The notes beneath the pieces are model-generated. The model ran no database searches. It was not told the DNA's origin and was given only the letters and a program-made list of their open reading frames with translations. The position numbers were made by a program, and so were the translations under genes. A stretch of 64,000 bases of DNA, taken from positions 1 through 64,000 of the forward strand of contig OY781533.1 of assembly GCA_963677015.1 (NCBI GenBank), read 5' to 3'. Shown here one piece after another: positions 47,500-55,867 of this stretch (the stretch's first letter is position 1; each line of letters begins with the position of its first letter). The DNA comes from G963556115 sp963677015. Its GTDB lineage: Bacteria; Planctomycetota; SZUA-567.

Positions 47500-47957
47500 C
47501 TGAGATTGTATTGGCATTGGGTTCTAATATTGGAGCACGTGAGGAATATCTGAATTCCGCACTCGAGTTATTACAACAGGAGATTGAGCTTGAGCGGGTA
47601 TCCTCCTGGCTTGAGAATAAGGCAGTTGGCGGACCTGACGGTCAGGGTGATTTTCTTAATGGTGCGGTACTAGGCAGAACCGAGCTTGAGCCGTATGCAC
47701 TGCTGAATTTTATTAAGAATATCGAGTTTGAATTGGGGCGTGATCCGGAGGCGGAGCGCTGGAGTGCCAGAGTAATTGATATTGATATCATCTTTTACGG
47801 CAATGAAATTATAAATAGTGAACAACTTACTATTCCACATAGTCTTATGCATAAGCGTGAATTTGTTCTTGTCCCGTTATGTGAGATCTGTCCTGAGTAC
47901 CTGCATCCTGTTCTTGGAATTGCAGGGGGAGAAATTCTCCGGGAACTTAGGGCTTAG
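47496..47957 (+). CDS. folK: 6-hydroxymethyl-7,8-dihydropterin pyrophosphokinase
   Basis: 153 residues from ATG 47496; the TGA of QTMAN overlaps it (ATGA), with AGAGG at a better spacing than for the ATG at 47490. It transfers pyrophosphate from ATP to 6-hydroxymethyl-7,8-dihydropterin in folate synthesis. Motifs: VLALGSNIGAREEYLNSAL, the variable loop with GPDGQGDFLNGAV, LLNFIKNIEFELGRDPEAERWSARVIDIDIIFYG (catalytic D-x-D pair and the R-W), and IPHSLMHKREFVLVPL. Cytosolic. Folate and MetH chemistry meet at methionine synthase, so pairing with the MetH-like activation gene may be functional. Folate partners folP/folB are not here. Confidence 0.96.
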   Translation: MTEIVLALGSNIGAREEYLNSALELLQQEIELERVSSWLENKAVGGPDGQGDFLNGAVLGRTELEPYALLNFIKNIEFELGRDPEAERWSARVIDIDIIFYGNEIINSEQLTIPHSLMHKREFVLVPLCEICPEYLHPVLGIAGGEILRELRA

Positions 47958-47962
47958 TTGAG

Positions 47963-47990
47963 TTGACAGAAATTACTGACGCTCTATAAT
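47963..47990 (+). promoter_or_regulatory. Consensus promoter for zwf
   Basis: TTGACA (47963-47968), 16-bp spacer, TATAAT (47985-47990), about 65 bp upstream of the zwf start. Confidence 0.8.
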
Positions 47991-48056
47991 TAGAGATATT
48001 TTGTGTTGCGTCAGAAATTTGATGTTGGATTAAACCGGTTAATATGAGGATGAAAA

Positions 48057-49520
48057 ATGTTTGTAGAAGCTAGCCCTTCAGGTCGAATAAAGTCAGATCA
48101 TGCGGATAAACATGCCGACCCCTGTGATCTGGTTATCTTTGGAGCCTCAGGAGATCTTTGTCATAGAAAAATAATGCCTGCGTTGTTTCATCTGCATTCA
48201 CTGGGAGAGCTTCCGGCAAAAACCCGGATAATAGGTTATGCGCGCAAGAAGATGTCCCGGGAAGATTTTTTAAGTTCAGTAAAAGGTAGTGTTGAAGAAT
48301 TTGCCAATAATTTTTCTGTTGAAAAGTGGCAGGAATTTGCAGATAGAATAGATTATTTTTCCGGTCCTTATGATTCGGCGAAGTCTTTTGCTGAATTTCG
48401 GGGTATGCTCCATAAAAACAGTACGGCACATGGTCGTCTATTTTATCTTGCTACTCCTCCGGCGGTATTTCGTACAATTATAGATTCTTTGCATAGAGCG
48501 GGTCTACTCTCGGAAGAAGATTCTGAAATATATGCCCGGGTTGTAATTGAAAAACCGTTTGGTACCGATCTGAAATCCGCGATTGAGCTGAATACTTTTC
48601 TGCATAGTAAGCTTGCAGAGCGGCAGATATATCGTATCGATCATTATCTGGGTAAGAATACAGTGCAGAATCTGCTTTTTTTCAGATTTGCCAACGCTAT
48701 TTTTGAGCCGTTATGGAATCGCAATCAGATATCTCATGTAACTATAACCTCTACCGAATCAATAGGGGTTGAAGCTCGCGGCGGTTTCTATGAAAGTGCG
48801 GGGGTAATACGGGATTTTATTCAGAATCATCTTCTGCAGCTGTTATCTCTTATCGCTATGGAGCAGCCGGTACTCTTTAATGCGGAAGAGATACGTAATG
48901 AAAAAGTCAAGGTTCTCAGATCTCTGCGTCCGCTGGCACAGGAGAATTTCCCAGTGGTTATCGGGCAGTATGATGGCTACAGGCAGAGTAAGGGAGTGGC
49001 TGTAGATTCGCAGATTCCAACCTTTGCAGCCTTGCGGGTTATGGTTGATAACTGGCGTTGGCAGGGGGTGCCGTTTTATATAGTTGCGGGTAAGGCGCTG
49101 GAAGCACGTAAAACGGAGTGTTGTATTCATTTTAAGCGGGTGCCTACCTGTATTTTCGGTGATGAGAATGCGTGTGCGAATTTAAAACCGAATACACTCA
49201 GTTTCGGTATTCAGCCAGAGGAAGAGATTAAACTGGAATTTGTCTGTAAAAATCCTGGAGATAAAGTGGAAGCGTCACCGGTATTGATGGATTTTAATTA
49301 TGAGCGTTCTTTTACAAAAAAACCACTGACTGCATATGAACGGTTGATTATTGATGCGATGAAAGGCGATGCAACACTATTTGCCAGAGAGGATGAAGCT
49401 GAGGCTGCCTGGAAATATATTACTCCGCTGCTGGAAAAATTGCAGGGGCGGGAACCGGTGATTTATGAAGCAGGATCTCATGGTCCTGATATTCATGAGT
49501 TGTATAATCATATCTATTGA
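48057..49520 (+). CDS. zwf: Glucose-6-phosphate 1-dehydrogenase
   Basis: 487 residues. Oxidises glucose 6-phosphate to 6-phosphogluconolactone with NADP+, entering the oxidative pentose phosphate pathway. Motifs: VIFGASGDLCHRKIMPALF (NADP loop), VVIEKPFGTDL, the active-site RIDHYLGKNTVQNLLFFRFAN with the catalytic His, and a C-terminal half with YESAGVIRDFIQNHLLQLL and NWRWQGVPFYIVAGKAL. Start ATG has GAGGATGAAAA. It has its own strong promoter and no adjacent pgl or gnd. NADPH supply fits with neighbouring biosynthetic genes. Confidence 0.97.
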   Translation: MFVEASPSGRIKSDHADKHADPCDLVIFGASGDLCHRKIMPALFHLHSLGELPAKTRIIGYARKKMSREDFLSSVKGSVEEFANNFSVEKWQEFADRIDYFSGPYDSAKSFAEFRGMLHKNSTAHGRLFYLATPPAVFRTIIDSLHRAGLLSEEDSEIYARVVIEKPFGTDLKSAIELNTFLHSKLAERQIYRIDHYLGKNTVQNLLFFRFANAIFEPLWNRNQISHVTITSTESIGVEARGGFYESAGVIRDFIQNHLLQLLSLIAMEQPVLFNAEEIRNEKVKVLRSLRPLAQENFPVVIGQYDGYRQSKGVAVDSQIPTFAALRVMVDNWRWQGVPFYIVAGKALEARKTECCIHFKRVPTCIFGDENACANLKPNTLSFGIQPEEEIKLEFVCKNPGDKVEASPVLMDFNYERSFTKKPLTAYERLIIDAMKGDATLFAREDEAEAAWKYITPLLEKLQGREPVIYEAGSHGPDIHELYNHIY

Positions 49521-49784
49521 TTGGTTTAAATTGTTAGGATTGTCGTTGTAGGTTTATGGTTTTTAGTGACTGAAATACCGGGTCCGGGTGTTGTAGGACC
49601 AAGAGCAGGATAGATTTTAGCTATTGAATGAATGTAGATTTAGTATATATTAAATAAGAATTTTTTAGCGCAGATATTCTGCAGCAGAGAGTGTTTACAG
49701 ATAATCTGCTATATTCAATCGTGACTTTGATTTAATAGTCAGGTTATGATTTTACGGCCTGATTTGAATGTTATAGGAGTTGTT

Positions 49785-50420
49785 ATGAGTGCAAATGTAA
49801 TTGCAAAAATTGATAAACAGCTTGAAGAGCTGAATCCTGAATCACTGCGTTATCAGGTCCTTGTAGCTCTGCGAAAGTTCCGTTCTTCCTGGGTGGAATT
49901 GGGCAAGTTTCTTACTGATATCGCTTATGGCGGTGATTATAAAGAATGGGGCTATGAGGATTTTGAAGTTTATTGTGCCAGTGAGTTGGGGTTGAAAAAA
50001 CCAACAGTAAAAAAACTGATGGTAAGCTATAATTATATGAAAAGCTATGAACCGGAGCGTTTGCGGGATGAAACGGTACAGGAGAGAGGTTATGATGTGC
50101 CGGATTATCAGACGGTTGAGCTGCTGAAAAAGGCACGCGAGCGGGATGATATTGATGAAGAGGAGAAAGAAGAGCTTCATCGTATGGCTTTTGACAGTAA
50201 TACGGATGAAGGTGTACTCCGTAAGGAGATACGTGAGCGTATGCATCCTGCCGATCCTGAAGATATTGACAGGGCGAATTTTAACCGGCGCAGAGAGATT
50301 GAGGGGCTTTTGCGGGTTGCCCGTAATCTTCGGCAGCGCCTTGCTGAAGCTAAAAGTGTTCCTGAAGGGGTGAAAAACCGGATTGAAGAGGCTTTGCTGG
50401 AGCTTGAGGCTCTTGACTGA
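49785..50420 (+). CDS. Charged, helical hypothetical protein
   Basis: 211 residues from ATG 49785 (MSANVIAKIDKQ; AGGAG upstream) in preference to an in-frame alternative start at 49746. Soluble; the N-terminal part has Trp-containing helices (FRSSWVELGKFLTDIAYGGDYKEWGYEDFEVYC) followed by a KKPTVKKLMVSYNYMKSY helix that could contact nucleic acid, and a long Glu/Arg-rich coiled-coil-like C-terminus. Function unknown; it resembles small regulators with a helix-turn-helix-like N-terminal region but I cannot name a family. Monocistronic. Confidence 0.7.
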   Translation: MSANVIAKIDKQLEELNPESLRYQVLVALRKFRSSWVELGKFLTDIAYGGDYKEWGYEDFEVYCASELGLKKPTVKKLMVSYNYMKSYEPERLRDETVQERGYDVPDYQTVELLKKARERDDIDEEEKEELHRMAFDSNTDEGVLRKEIRERMHPADPEDIDRANFNRRREIEGLLRVARNLRQRLAEAKSVPEGVKNRIEEALLELEALD

Positions 50421-50833
50421 CTTTGTTTCAGAACTATGGGAGTTGTGTTTGAAAAATAGGGTTTAAAACGCAACTTTTCTCGGAATATAGCTAAAAAAAC
50501 AGGTTTTTGCCGAGTTTACACTTGACCTGCAGCGGTATTTCGGATTTAATAATATGACTAATCTGCCGAAAGAGGATTCTTCTTTCGGTGGTTTCTTTTA
50601 TTCTGCTGGACAAGAGGCAGGTCTTATATACAGTGTAGTTTACTACCGCGGCCATGTATACAGGATCTTTGTTTAGCAGGAAGTAGAGGAGCTCGATTGA
50701 TTGTCTCAAGACTATGACCTTATCTAAGTCGTATGTTGGCCGGCAATTATGAGAATGTTTGCTCTGCTTTAATTTGATTATGTTTTTTTGTATTTAACTA
50801 AGTAAAAAGAAATATTCAGGAGATTATACTCAA
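50421..50833 (+). other. Intergenic region upstream of rpsD
   Basis: 413 bases. Contains a hairpin CCGAAAGA (50566-50573) / TCTTTCGG (50581-50588) followed by TGGTTTCTTTTATT, a plausible terminator for the upstream gene. A minus-strand ORF (50491-50709, TTG start, no ribosome site) reads rather protein-like but has no ATG and is not called. The rpsD promoter must lie near 50750-50800 and is not clearly recognisable. Confidence 0.5.
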
Positions 50834-51436
50834 ATGGGGCGTTTTACCAAACCAAGAGCAAAGGTCTGCCGTAGACTTGGACAGGTTGTCTTTAATAACG
50901 GTAATGTTGAAAAAGCTTATCTTAAGCGTGAAACTATCGGGTTCGGCCGCAGAAAGCAGTCAGAATACAGTATTCGTCTGACTGAAAAACAGAAAATTAT
51001 GCATTACTATGGAATGCGTGAAAAGCAGATGAGTAAGATTTATGACAAGGCTCGTCGTATCAAGGGTGATACCGGTCGTAACTTCCTTATGCTTTGTGAG
51101 AGAAGACTTGATAATGCACTCTTCTCTGGTGGCTTTGCTACCAGCCGTGCAGCTGCGAGACAGTTGATTTCTCACGGTAATGTTATTGTTAATGGCAAGA
51201 AGTGTGATGTAGCTTCAGCCTTCATCAATGTTGGTGACACTATTGGTGTGAAGGATAAGCCTGGTATCCAGAAGCTTGTTGATGGTGCTCTTGAAGCACG
51301 TTCAGGCTACAATGCACCAGAATGGCTTGCTGCTGATAATAAGATTCGTGAAATTAGAGTCTTACGTCTTCCTATTCGTGAAGATGTTATGCTGCCGGTT
51401 AATGAACAGCTCGTTGTTGAATTCTATAGCCGTTAA
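50834..51436 (+). CDS. rpsD: 30S ribosomal protein S4
   Basis: 200 residues. S4 nucleates assembly of the 30S body on 16S rRNA and can autoregulate its own operon. Pattern: MGRFTKPRAKVCRRLG at the start, KTIFGRRKQSEY-type basic loop, LCERRLDNALFSGGFATSRAAARQLISHGNVIVNG (the S4 domain), and the conserved NEQLVVEFYSR end. Start ATG has AGGAGA but at a long spacing (about 11 nt). It stands alone rather than in an rpsM-rpsK-rpsD-rpoA cluster, followed by a strong terminator. Confidence 0.97.
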   Translation: MGRFTKPRAKVCRRLGQVVFNNGNVEKAYLKRETIGFGRRKQSEYSIRLTEKQKIMHYYGMREKQMSKIYDKARRIKGDTGRNFLMLCERRLDNALFSGGFATSRAAARQLISHGNVIVNGKKCDVASAFINVGDTIGVKDKPGIQKLVDGALEARSGYNAPEWLAADNKIREIRVLRLPIREDVMLPVNEQLVVEFYSR

Positions 51437-51461
51437 TAAGAATTTGTATTATAGCTTTATT

Positions 51462-51497
51462 GAGGTGAAGACGATACCGTCTTCACCTCTTTTTTAT
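51462..51497 (+). terminator. rpsD terminator
   Basis: Perfect 12-bp stem GAGGTGAAGACG / CGTCTTCACCTC with ATAC loop, then TTTTTT. Confidence 0.95.
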
Positions 51498-51598
51498 TAT
51501 ATTTAATTTAATCGCCGGCTATTGTGAAAAATAATGATGATATACAGTACAGTATATTGATAGATGAATTTTATAAATATTTGGCAAATCAGATATTA

Positions 51599-52822
51599 TT
51601 ATTTATATTCATTGAAGAAGATATCGGCCAGGAATATAGCTGCTCCGGTAATGCATGATTTATTACCTAGAGTAGAATAGGCTATCTTCGGGGTTAGTGA
51701 GAGGTTGGCAATAAGTCGGTCGGTAAGATATTGTTTGAGCATGGTGTCAAAATATCCGGTACCGCTGGCGTATGGGCCCTGAAAAACAATGAGTTCAGGA
51801 TTTATGGTCAGGATGAGGTTTGATATGCCGTAGGCAAACCATCTGGCTGTTTCAGAGACGGTTGCCTGAGCAAGCCGGTCTCCATTATCTGCGGCGGCAA
51901 AGAGTGCAGTAAGATTTATTTTGCCGGTAGCTTCCGCAATTTCTACAGTGATTTCTGAAGGATATTCCGCTTTGAGTCTGTTATAAGTGCGGGCAACTGC
52001 AACCGCTGTGAGTTTGTTTTCCAGACAGCCGTAACCACCGCAGAAACAGCGAACATCATCGGTTGGATCAATTAGCATGTGCCCTATTTCACCGGCGACA
52101 CAATCATTTCCATAGCTTATTTTGTTGTCTAAAATAATACTTGCGACCAAGCCGTCATCTGCTTCCAGAACTATGAAATTTTCATGCTGTCGTCCAAAGC
52201 CGAATTTCTGTTCAGCATAGCTTTGAAAGCGGATTTCATTATCTATAAAGCAGGGGATATTCATTCCGAATTCATCCAGGAGAAGTTTTTTCAGATTAAT
52301 ATTTTTGCCCATGTGTTCGCAGTGTGGCGCAAGGAGAAATTCACCGGTGCGTATATTGGTAATGCCAGGAACTCCGACCGCCATTGCGTATACCTTATCA
52401 ATACTTATATTGAGCTTTGAGAGTAGTGATTTGATATCGCGGATGACGCTGTTTACTATAATATTTGCTGAAAGTTCGTGTGTGATTTTGGTCTCTATTT
52501 CAGCAAGAATGTTTCCCCGCAGGTCTGAGATCACAGTATGAAAGAGATCGAGCTGAGCATAACAGATAGCAAAAACTTTATGCCGGTTGTCCATTGAATA
52601 GAGAACTGGGCGTTTGCCGCCTTCAAGTGTAGATTCACCTTTCCCCTGTTCGTTTACCAGACCCTGTTTTATGAACTTCTGAATAGATCTGGCAACACTG
52701 GTGCGGCTGATACCGGTAATTGCGGTAATATCTTTTACGGAAATTTCAAGGTTTTTTCGAAGGACATTAAGAACCTGACGCCGATTATACCGCTTTATAT
52801 TTTTTGAATTCAGTTCTGCCAT
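51599..52822 (-). CDS. ROK family transcriptional regulator
   Basis: 407 residues from ATG 52822 (GGAG seven bases upstream); an alternative start at 52873 lacks support. N-terminal winged helix-turn-helix (NSKNIKRYNRRQVLNVLR, ISRTSVARSIQKFIKQGLV) and a C-terminal ROK sugar-binding/kinase-like domain: GVPGITN, IPCFIDNEI, the GEIGHMLIDP motif and CFCGGYGCLE zinc site (CxCGxxGCxE). Members (NagC/XylR/Mlc type) sense sugars or sugar phosphates and repress uptake genes. No sugar genes are adjacent except distant ptsI and zwf, so its targets are unknown. Confidence 0.93.
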   Translation of the reverse strand: MAELNSKNIKRYNRRQVLNVLRKNLEISVKDITAITGISRTSVARSIQKFIKQGLVNEQGKGESTLEGGKRPVLYSMDNRHKVFAICYAQLDLFHTVISDLRGNILAEIETKITHELSANIIVNSVIRDIKSLLSKLNISIDKVYAMAVGVPGITNIRTGEFLLAPHCEHMGKNINLKKLLLDEFGMNIPCFIDNEIRFQSYAEQKFGFGRQHENFIVLEADDGLVASIILDNKISYGNDCVAGEIGHMLIDPTDDVRCFCGGYGCLENKLTAVAVARTYNRLKAEYPSEITVEIAEATGKINLTALFAAADNGDRLAQATVSETARWFAYGISNLILTINPELIVFQGPYASGTGYFDTMLKQYLTDRLIANLSLTPKIAYSTLGNKSCITGAAIFLADIFFNEYK

Positions 52823-52957
52823 TTTATAACTCCGCCCCATGACTGATAAGCATATTAGCATTATTTTAGTCAACTGTCAGGGGCGGGTCAATAAAGTTAT
52901 CGTATATTAATTGCTGAGTAGTGATTAATTTTGTTGGCGGGTTAAAAAATATGTTAC

Positions 52958-55684
52958 TCAGCTATGGCTTTGCAAGGCTTTTTTAATGGCTTCTGCCAGA
53001 GTTATTTGCCGGTAAGGTTTGTCTATGAAATCTGCGGCGCCATTCTTTTTAAAATCTGAACTGGTATCGCTTCTGGAGAATCCTGACGCAATAATTACTT
53101 TAATATCTGGGTTGAGAGTTTTAAGTTTTTTCAGACACTCCATACCACCCATTATCGGCATAACTACGTCAAGAACAACCAGGGCAATTTTTTTCCGGTT
53201 TTCTTTATATATTTCCAGAGCCCTGGCTCCGTTTTCGGCAGTGTAGACGGTGTAGCCAAGGTCTTCGAGTAGAGCTGTGCCCATATTCCGTATAATTTCC
53301 TCATCATCTACAAGCAGTATTCCTTCATTACCAAAGTAGTTCTCTGAAGTCTTGCTGTTGGAAATATCATTAATATGTACTTTTTCGCAGAGCGGTAGAT
53401 ATATTTTAAATTCGGTTCCTTTTCCAAGTTCGCTGTAGGCGTTGATCATCCCCTTATGGGCAGTTATGATGCTGTGAATAACCGATAAGCCCAAACCTGT
53501 TCCTTTACCTTCATCTTTGGTAGTAAAAAATGGCTCAAATATATGATTCATGGTTTCGCCATCCATGCCACTGCCGTTGTCGATGATCTTTATTATTATA
53601 TATGAACCGGGATCAATTTTAAAGGTGCTTATTTTGCAGAATGACGGGCTTAGCTCGGTCAATTCGGTGGTAATGAGGATAGTGCCGTTAATGCCTAGGG
53701 CATCACGTGAGTTGATTCCCATGTTAATTATAACTGATTCGATCTGTGACGGGTCACCAATAATAGTATCAACGGTTGCACCCAACTGTTTACTGATATT
53801 AATTTTTTTATCGAAACTGCGGTTTAGCAGAGCTATAGCGGAATCAATAGTTTTATGTACGCTCATAGGAGTGGATATATTCTGTCCTTTGCGGGCAAAT
53901 GATAGCAGCTGACTTGTAAGCTTGGCGGCATTTTCACCGGTGTTTATAATGCTGTTGCAATAAGATAAAAGTTTGTCATCTCCTTTTATATTATTCATCA
54001 GGAGCTCTGCAAAACCAATAATACCTCCAAGCATATTGTTGAAATCATGCGCTACTCCGCCTGCAAGCTGTCCTACCGCATCAAGTTTTTGTGAATGATA
54101 CAGCTGATGAGTAAGCGTTTTATATTCGGTGATATCTTTGGTCAGTCCTATGAGTTTTTCAATATTACCTTCCGGATCCAGGATTGGTATCGCGGCTGCG
54201 TCAAAAAATAACGGTTGTCCGGTATTTATATTAAGGACTTCATGGGCTGAGCGGAATGATTGTTTTTGGGTTACGGCTTCATTAATTTCATTCAAGGTAT
54301 TACAATTAGTATTGTTGTCAAAATACTTCTTAAGTAGAGTATCGCTGTCAATAATCCCTTCTTCTATCTCATCTATACCGAAAATATTGACAAATTCTCT
54401 GGAGACCCAGAAATTATCAGCTTTGACATTGTATTCCCAGTATGCAATTTTAGAGAGCCTGAGGATATCAAGCATTATCTCATGGTTTTGTCGTATCTTT
54501 TCCGCCTGCTGATCTTCTGGTGTTAGATTTTTAAATGATATTACGGCTCCGGTTACTCGTTCATCCGTAATAATCGGTGCAATTATACCGGATATATGGC
54601 ATTCGCTTCCGGTCTTTGATATAAGCATTATGTTGCGTTCCAGAACTTTGGTCTTTCCCGTACTGAGTACAGTCTGTAGGGGTGTGGCATCATAATTACT
54701 GTTCTGGGAGTCATAAATTCTGAAAATAGTTTCGACTTTTATGCCTTTTGATTCGGTTTTATTCCAACCGGTAAGTTTGATCGCTTCTTTATTGATTCGG
54801 GTTATTTTTCCTTCTTTATCGGTGACGATAACGCCATCTCCTATGCACATCAGTGTGGTTTTAAGGTCTTTCTCCTGCATTTGGATAGTTGAATAGTTAT
54901 CTTTTATTTCAGAATACATTATGCTGATGCTGTTTGCCAGCGCGAGATACTCACTGGCCCAATTTGATTTTTTATAATTAAATTCGCCAGTGGCAACCTT
55001 TTGAATATTTGAGGTGATCAATGTAAGGGGTCTGACTAGAAAACTGATGAAGAGATATGCTAAAATCATCAGAGATAATATCAGTATGGATCCATATATA
55101 AGATGCTGGCGGAAGAGACTTGCTATTTCATGTCGGTACTTCATGTCATCAAGGGCTGCGCAGAAGACATAGCTGTAACCGCGGGAGTCAGTATAGGGAA
55201 TCATAGTCGCTTCAATTTCTCCCCATCTGCTGTCAAATCTTTTCTGTGATTTATGGCCGGAACTGATAACTTCATTGTAAAGCTTCTGTTGTGGAACGGC
55301 TTCAAAAAAATATGGTATGAGACGTTGTTTATTCTTTGTGATATTTGGGGTTGCGGTTGTAAAAACAATTGTATCGTTAATTTTGAGAGCACTCCAGATA
55401 TATTTCAGACCCAGATCGTGACAGATATGCTGGAATGTAGTCGCTATGCGGTTATATTCTTCGGGTGTTACCGAGTTTTTGTCGGTAATTTTATCATGAA
55501 AATCAGTACCTATGAATTCACGAGAGACTGTAATAGCGGTTGACAGTTTACTATCGGTTATTGAATTATAGTACGAATTGCTCCAGCTGCGCCCGCGCTG
55601 AATAAGAAAAATGTAAGCGACAATACTTACTATGAGTACCAGTAGTAAAACCTGTGTCTTTACTTTCATTCTGGTTATTTTCAT
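52958..55684 (-). CDS. Hybrid sensor histidine kinase with C-terminal receiver
   Basis: 908 residues. Two transmembrane segments (about 10-27 and 195-215) bracket a periplasmic sensor, followed by HAMP, two PAS domains (first at about 265-380, VTDKEGKITRINKEAIKLTGW; second at about 395-520, WEYNVKADNFWVSREFVNIFGID with a PAC motif), a HisKA domain with His in VGQLAGGVAHDFNNMLGGIIGF, HATPase_c (IESVIINMGINSRDAL; GKGTGLGLSVIHSI) and a CheY-type receiver (GILLVDDEEIIRNMG, ALVVLDVVMPIMGG, DFIDKPY). A complete phosphorelay with C-terminal receiver; output regulator unknown. Start ATG has AAGGATAAGCT. Confidence 0.94.
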   Translation of the reverse strand: MKITRMKVKTQVLLLVLIVSIVAYIFLIQRGRSWSNSYYNSITDSKLSTAITVSREFIGTDFHDKITDKNSVTPEEYNRIATTFQHICHDLGLKYIWSALKINDTIVFTTATPNITKNKQRLIPYFFEAVPQQKLYNEVISSGHKSQKRFDSRWGEIEATMIPYTDSRGYSYVFCAALDDMKYRHEIASLFRQHLIYGSILILSLMILAYLFISFLVRPLTLITSNIQKVATGEFNYKKSNWASEYLALANSISIMYSEIKDNYSTIQMQEKDLKTTLMCIGDGVIVTDKEGKITRINKEAIKLTGWNKTESKGIKVETIFRIYDSQNSNYDATPLQTVLSTGKTKVLERNIMLISKTGSECHISGIIAPIITDERVTGAVISFKNLTPEDQQAEKIRQNHEIMLDILRLSKIAYWEYNVKADNFWVSREFVNIFGIDEIEEGIIDSDTLLKKYFDNNTNCNTLNEINEAVTQKQSFRSAHEVLNINTGQPLFFDAAAIPILDPEGNIEKLIGLTKDITEYKTLTHQLYHSQKLDAVGQLAGGVAHDFNNMLGGIIGFAELLMNNIKGDDKLLSYCNSIINTGENAAKLTSQLLSFARKGQNISTPMSVHKTIDSAIALLNRSFDKKINISKQLGATVDTIIGDPSQIESVIINMGINSRDALGINGTILITTELTELSPSFCKISTFKIDPGSYIIIKIIDNGSGMDGETMNHIFEPFFTTKDEGKGTGLGLSVIHSIITAHKGMINAYSELGKGTEFKIYLPLCEKVHINDISNSKTSENYFGNEGILLVDDEEIIRNMGTALLEDLGYTVYTAENGARALEIYKENRKKIALVVLDVVMPIMGGMECLKKLKTLNPDIKVIIASGFSRSDTSSDFKKNGAADFIDKPYRQITLAEAIKKALQSHS

Positions 55685-55867
55685 AGCTTATCCTTATTAT
55701 AAGTGAAGCCCAGAGTGAATTATAGCAGATAAAGATTTTTTGTGTGTTTGTTTTGTGTTTTTGTAAGAATATTTATAATTAATTGTACTTCTTGAAATTC
55801 AGGTATGATATAAATAATATTATAACTGATTAAAAAATAACGATTTACTTATGAAACAGGTATATAT

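Noticed and set aside
49521..49745. Possible tRNA or small RNA between zwf and the following gene
   Set aside because: No tRNA T-loop or acceptor pairing; only weak short repeats such as GGTCC/GGACC without a T tract.
50491..50709. 72-residue minus-strand ORF upstream of rpsD
   Set aside because: Start is a TTG without a ribosome binding site, it overlaps the rpsD leader, and a hairpin covers it; no family resemblance.
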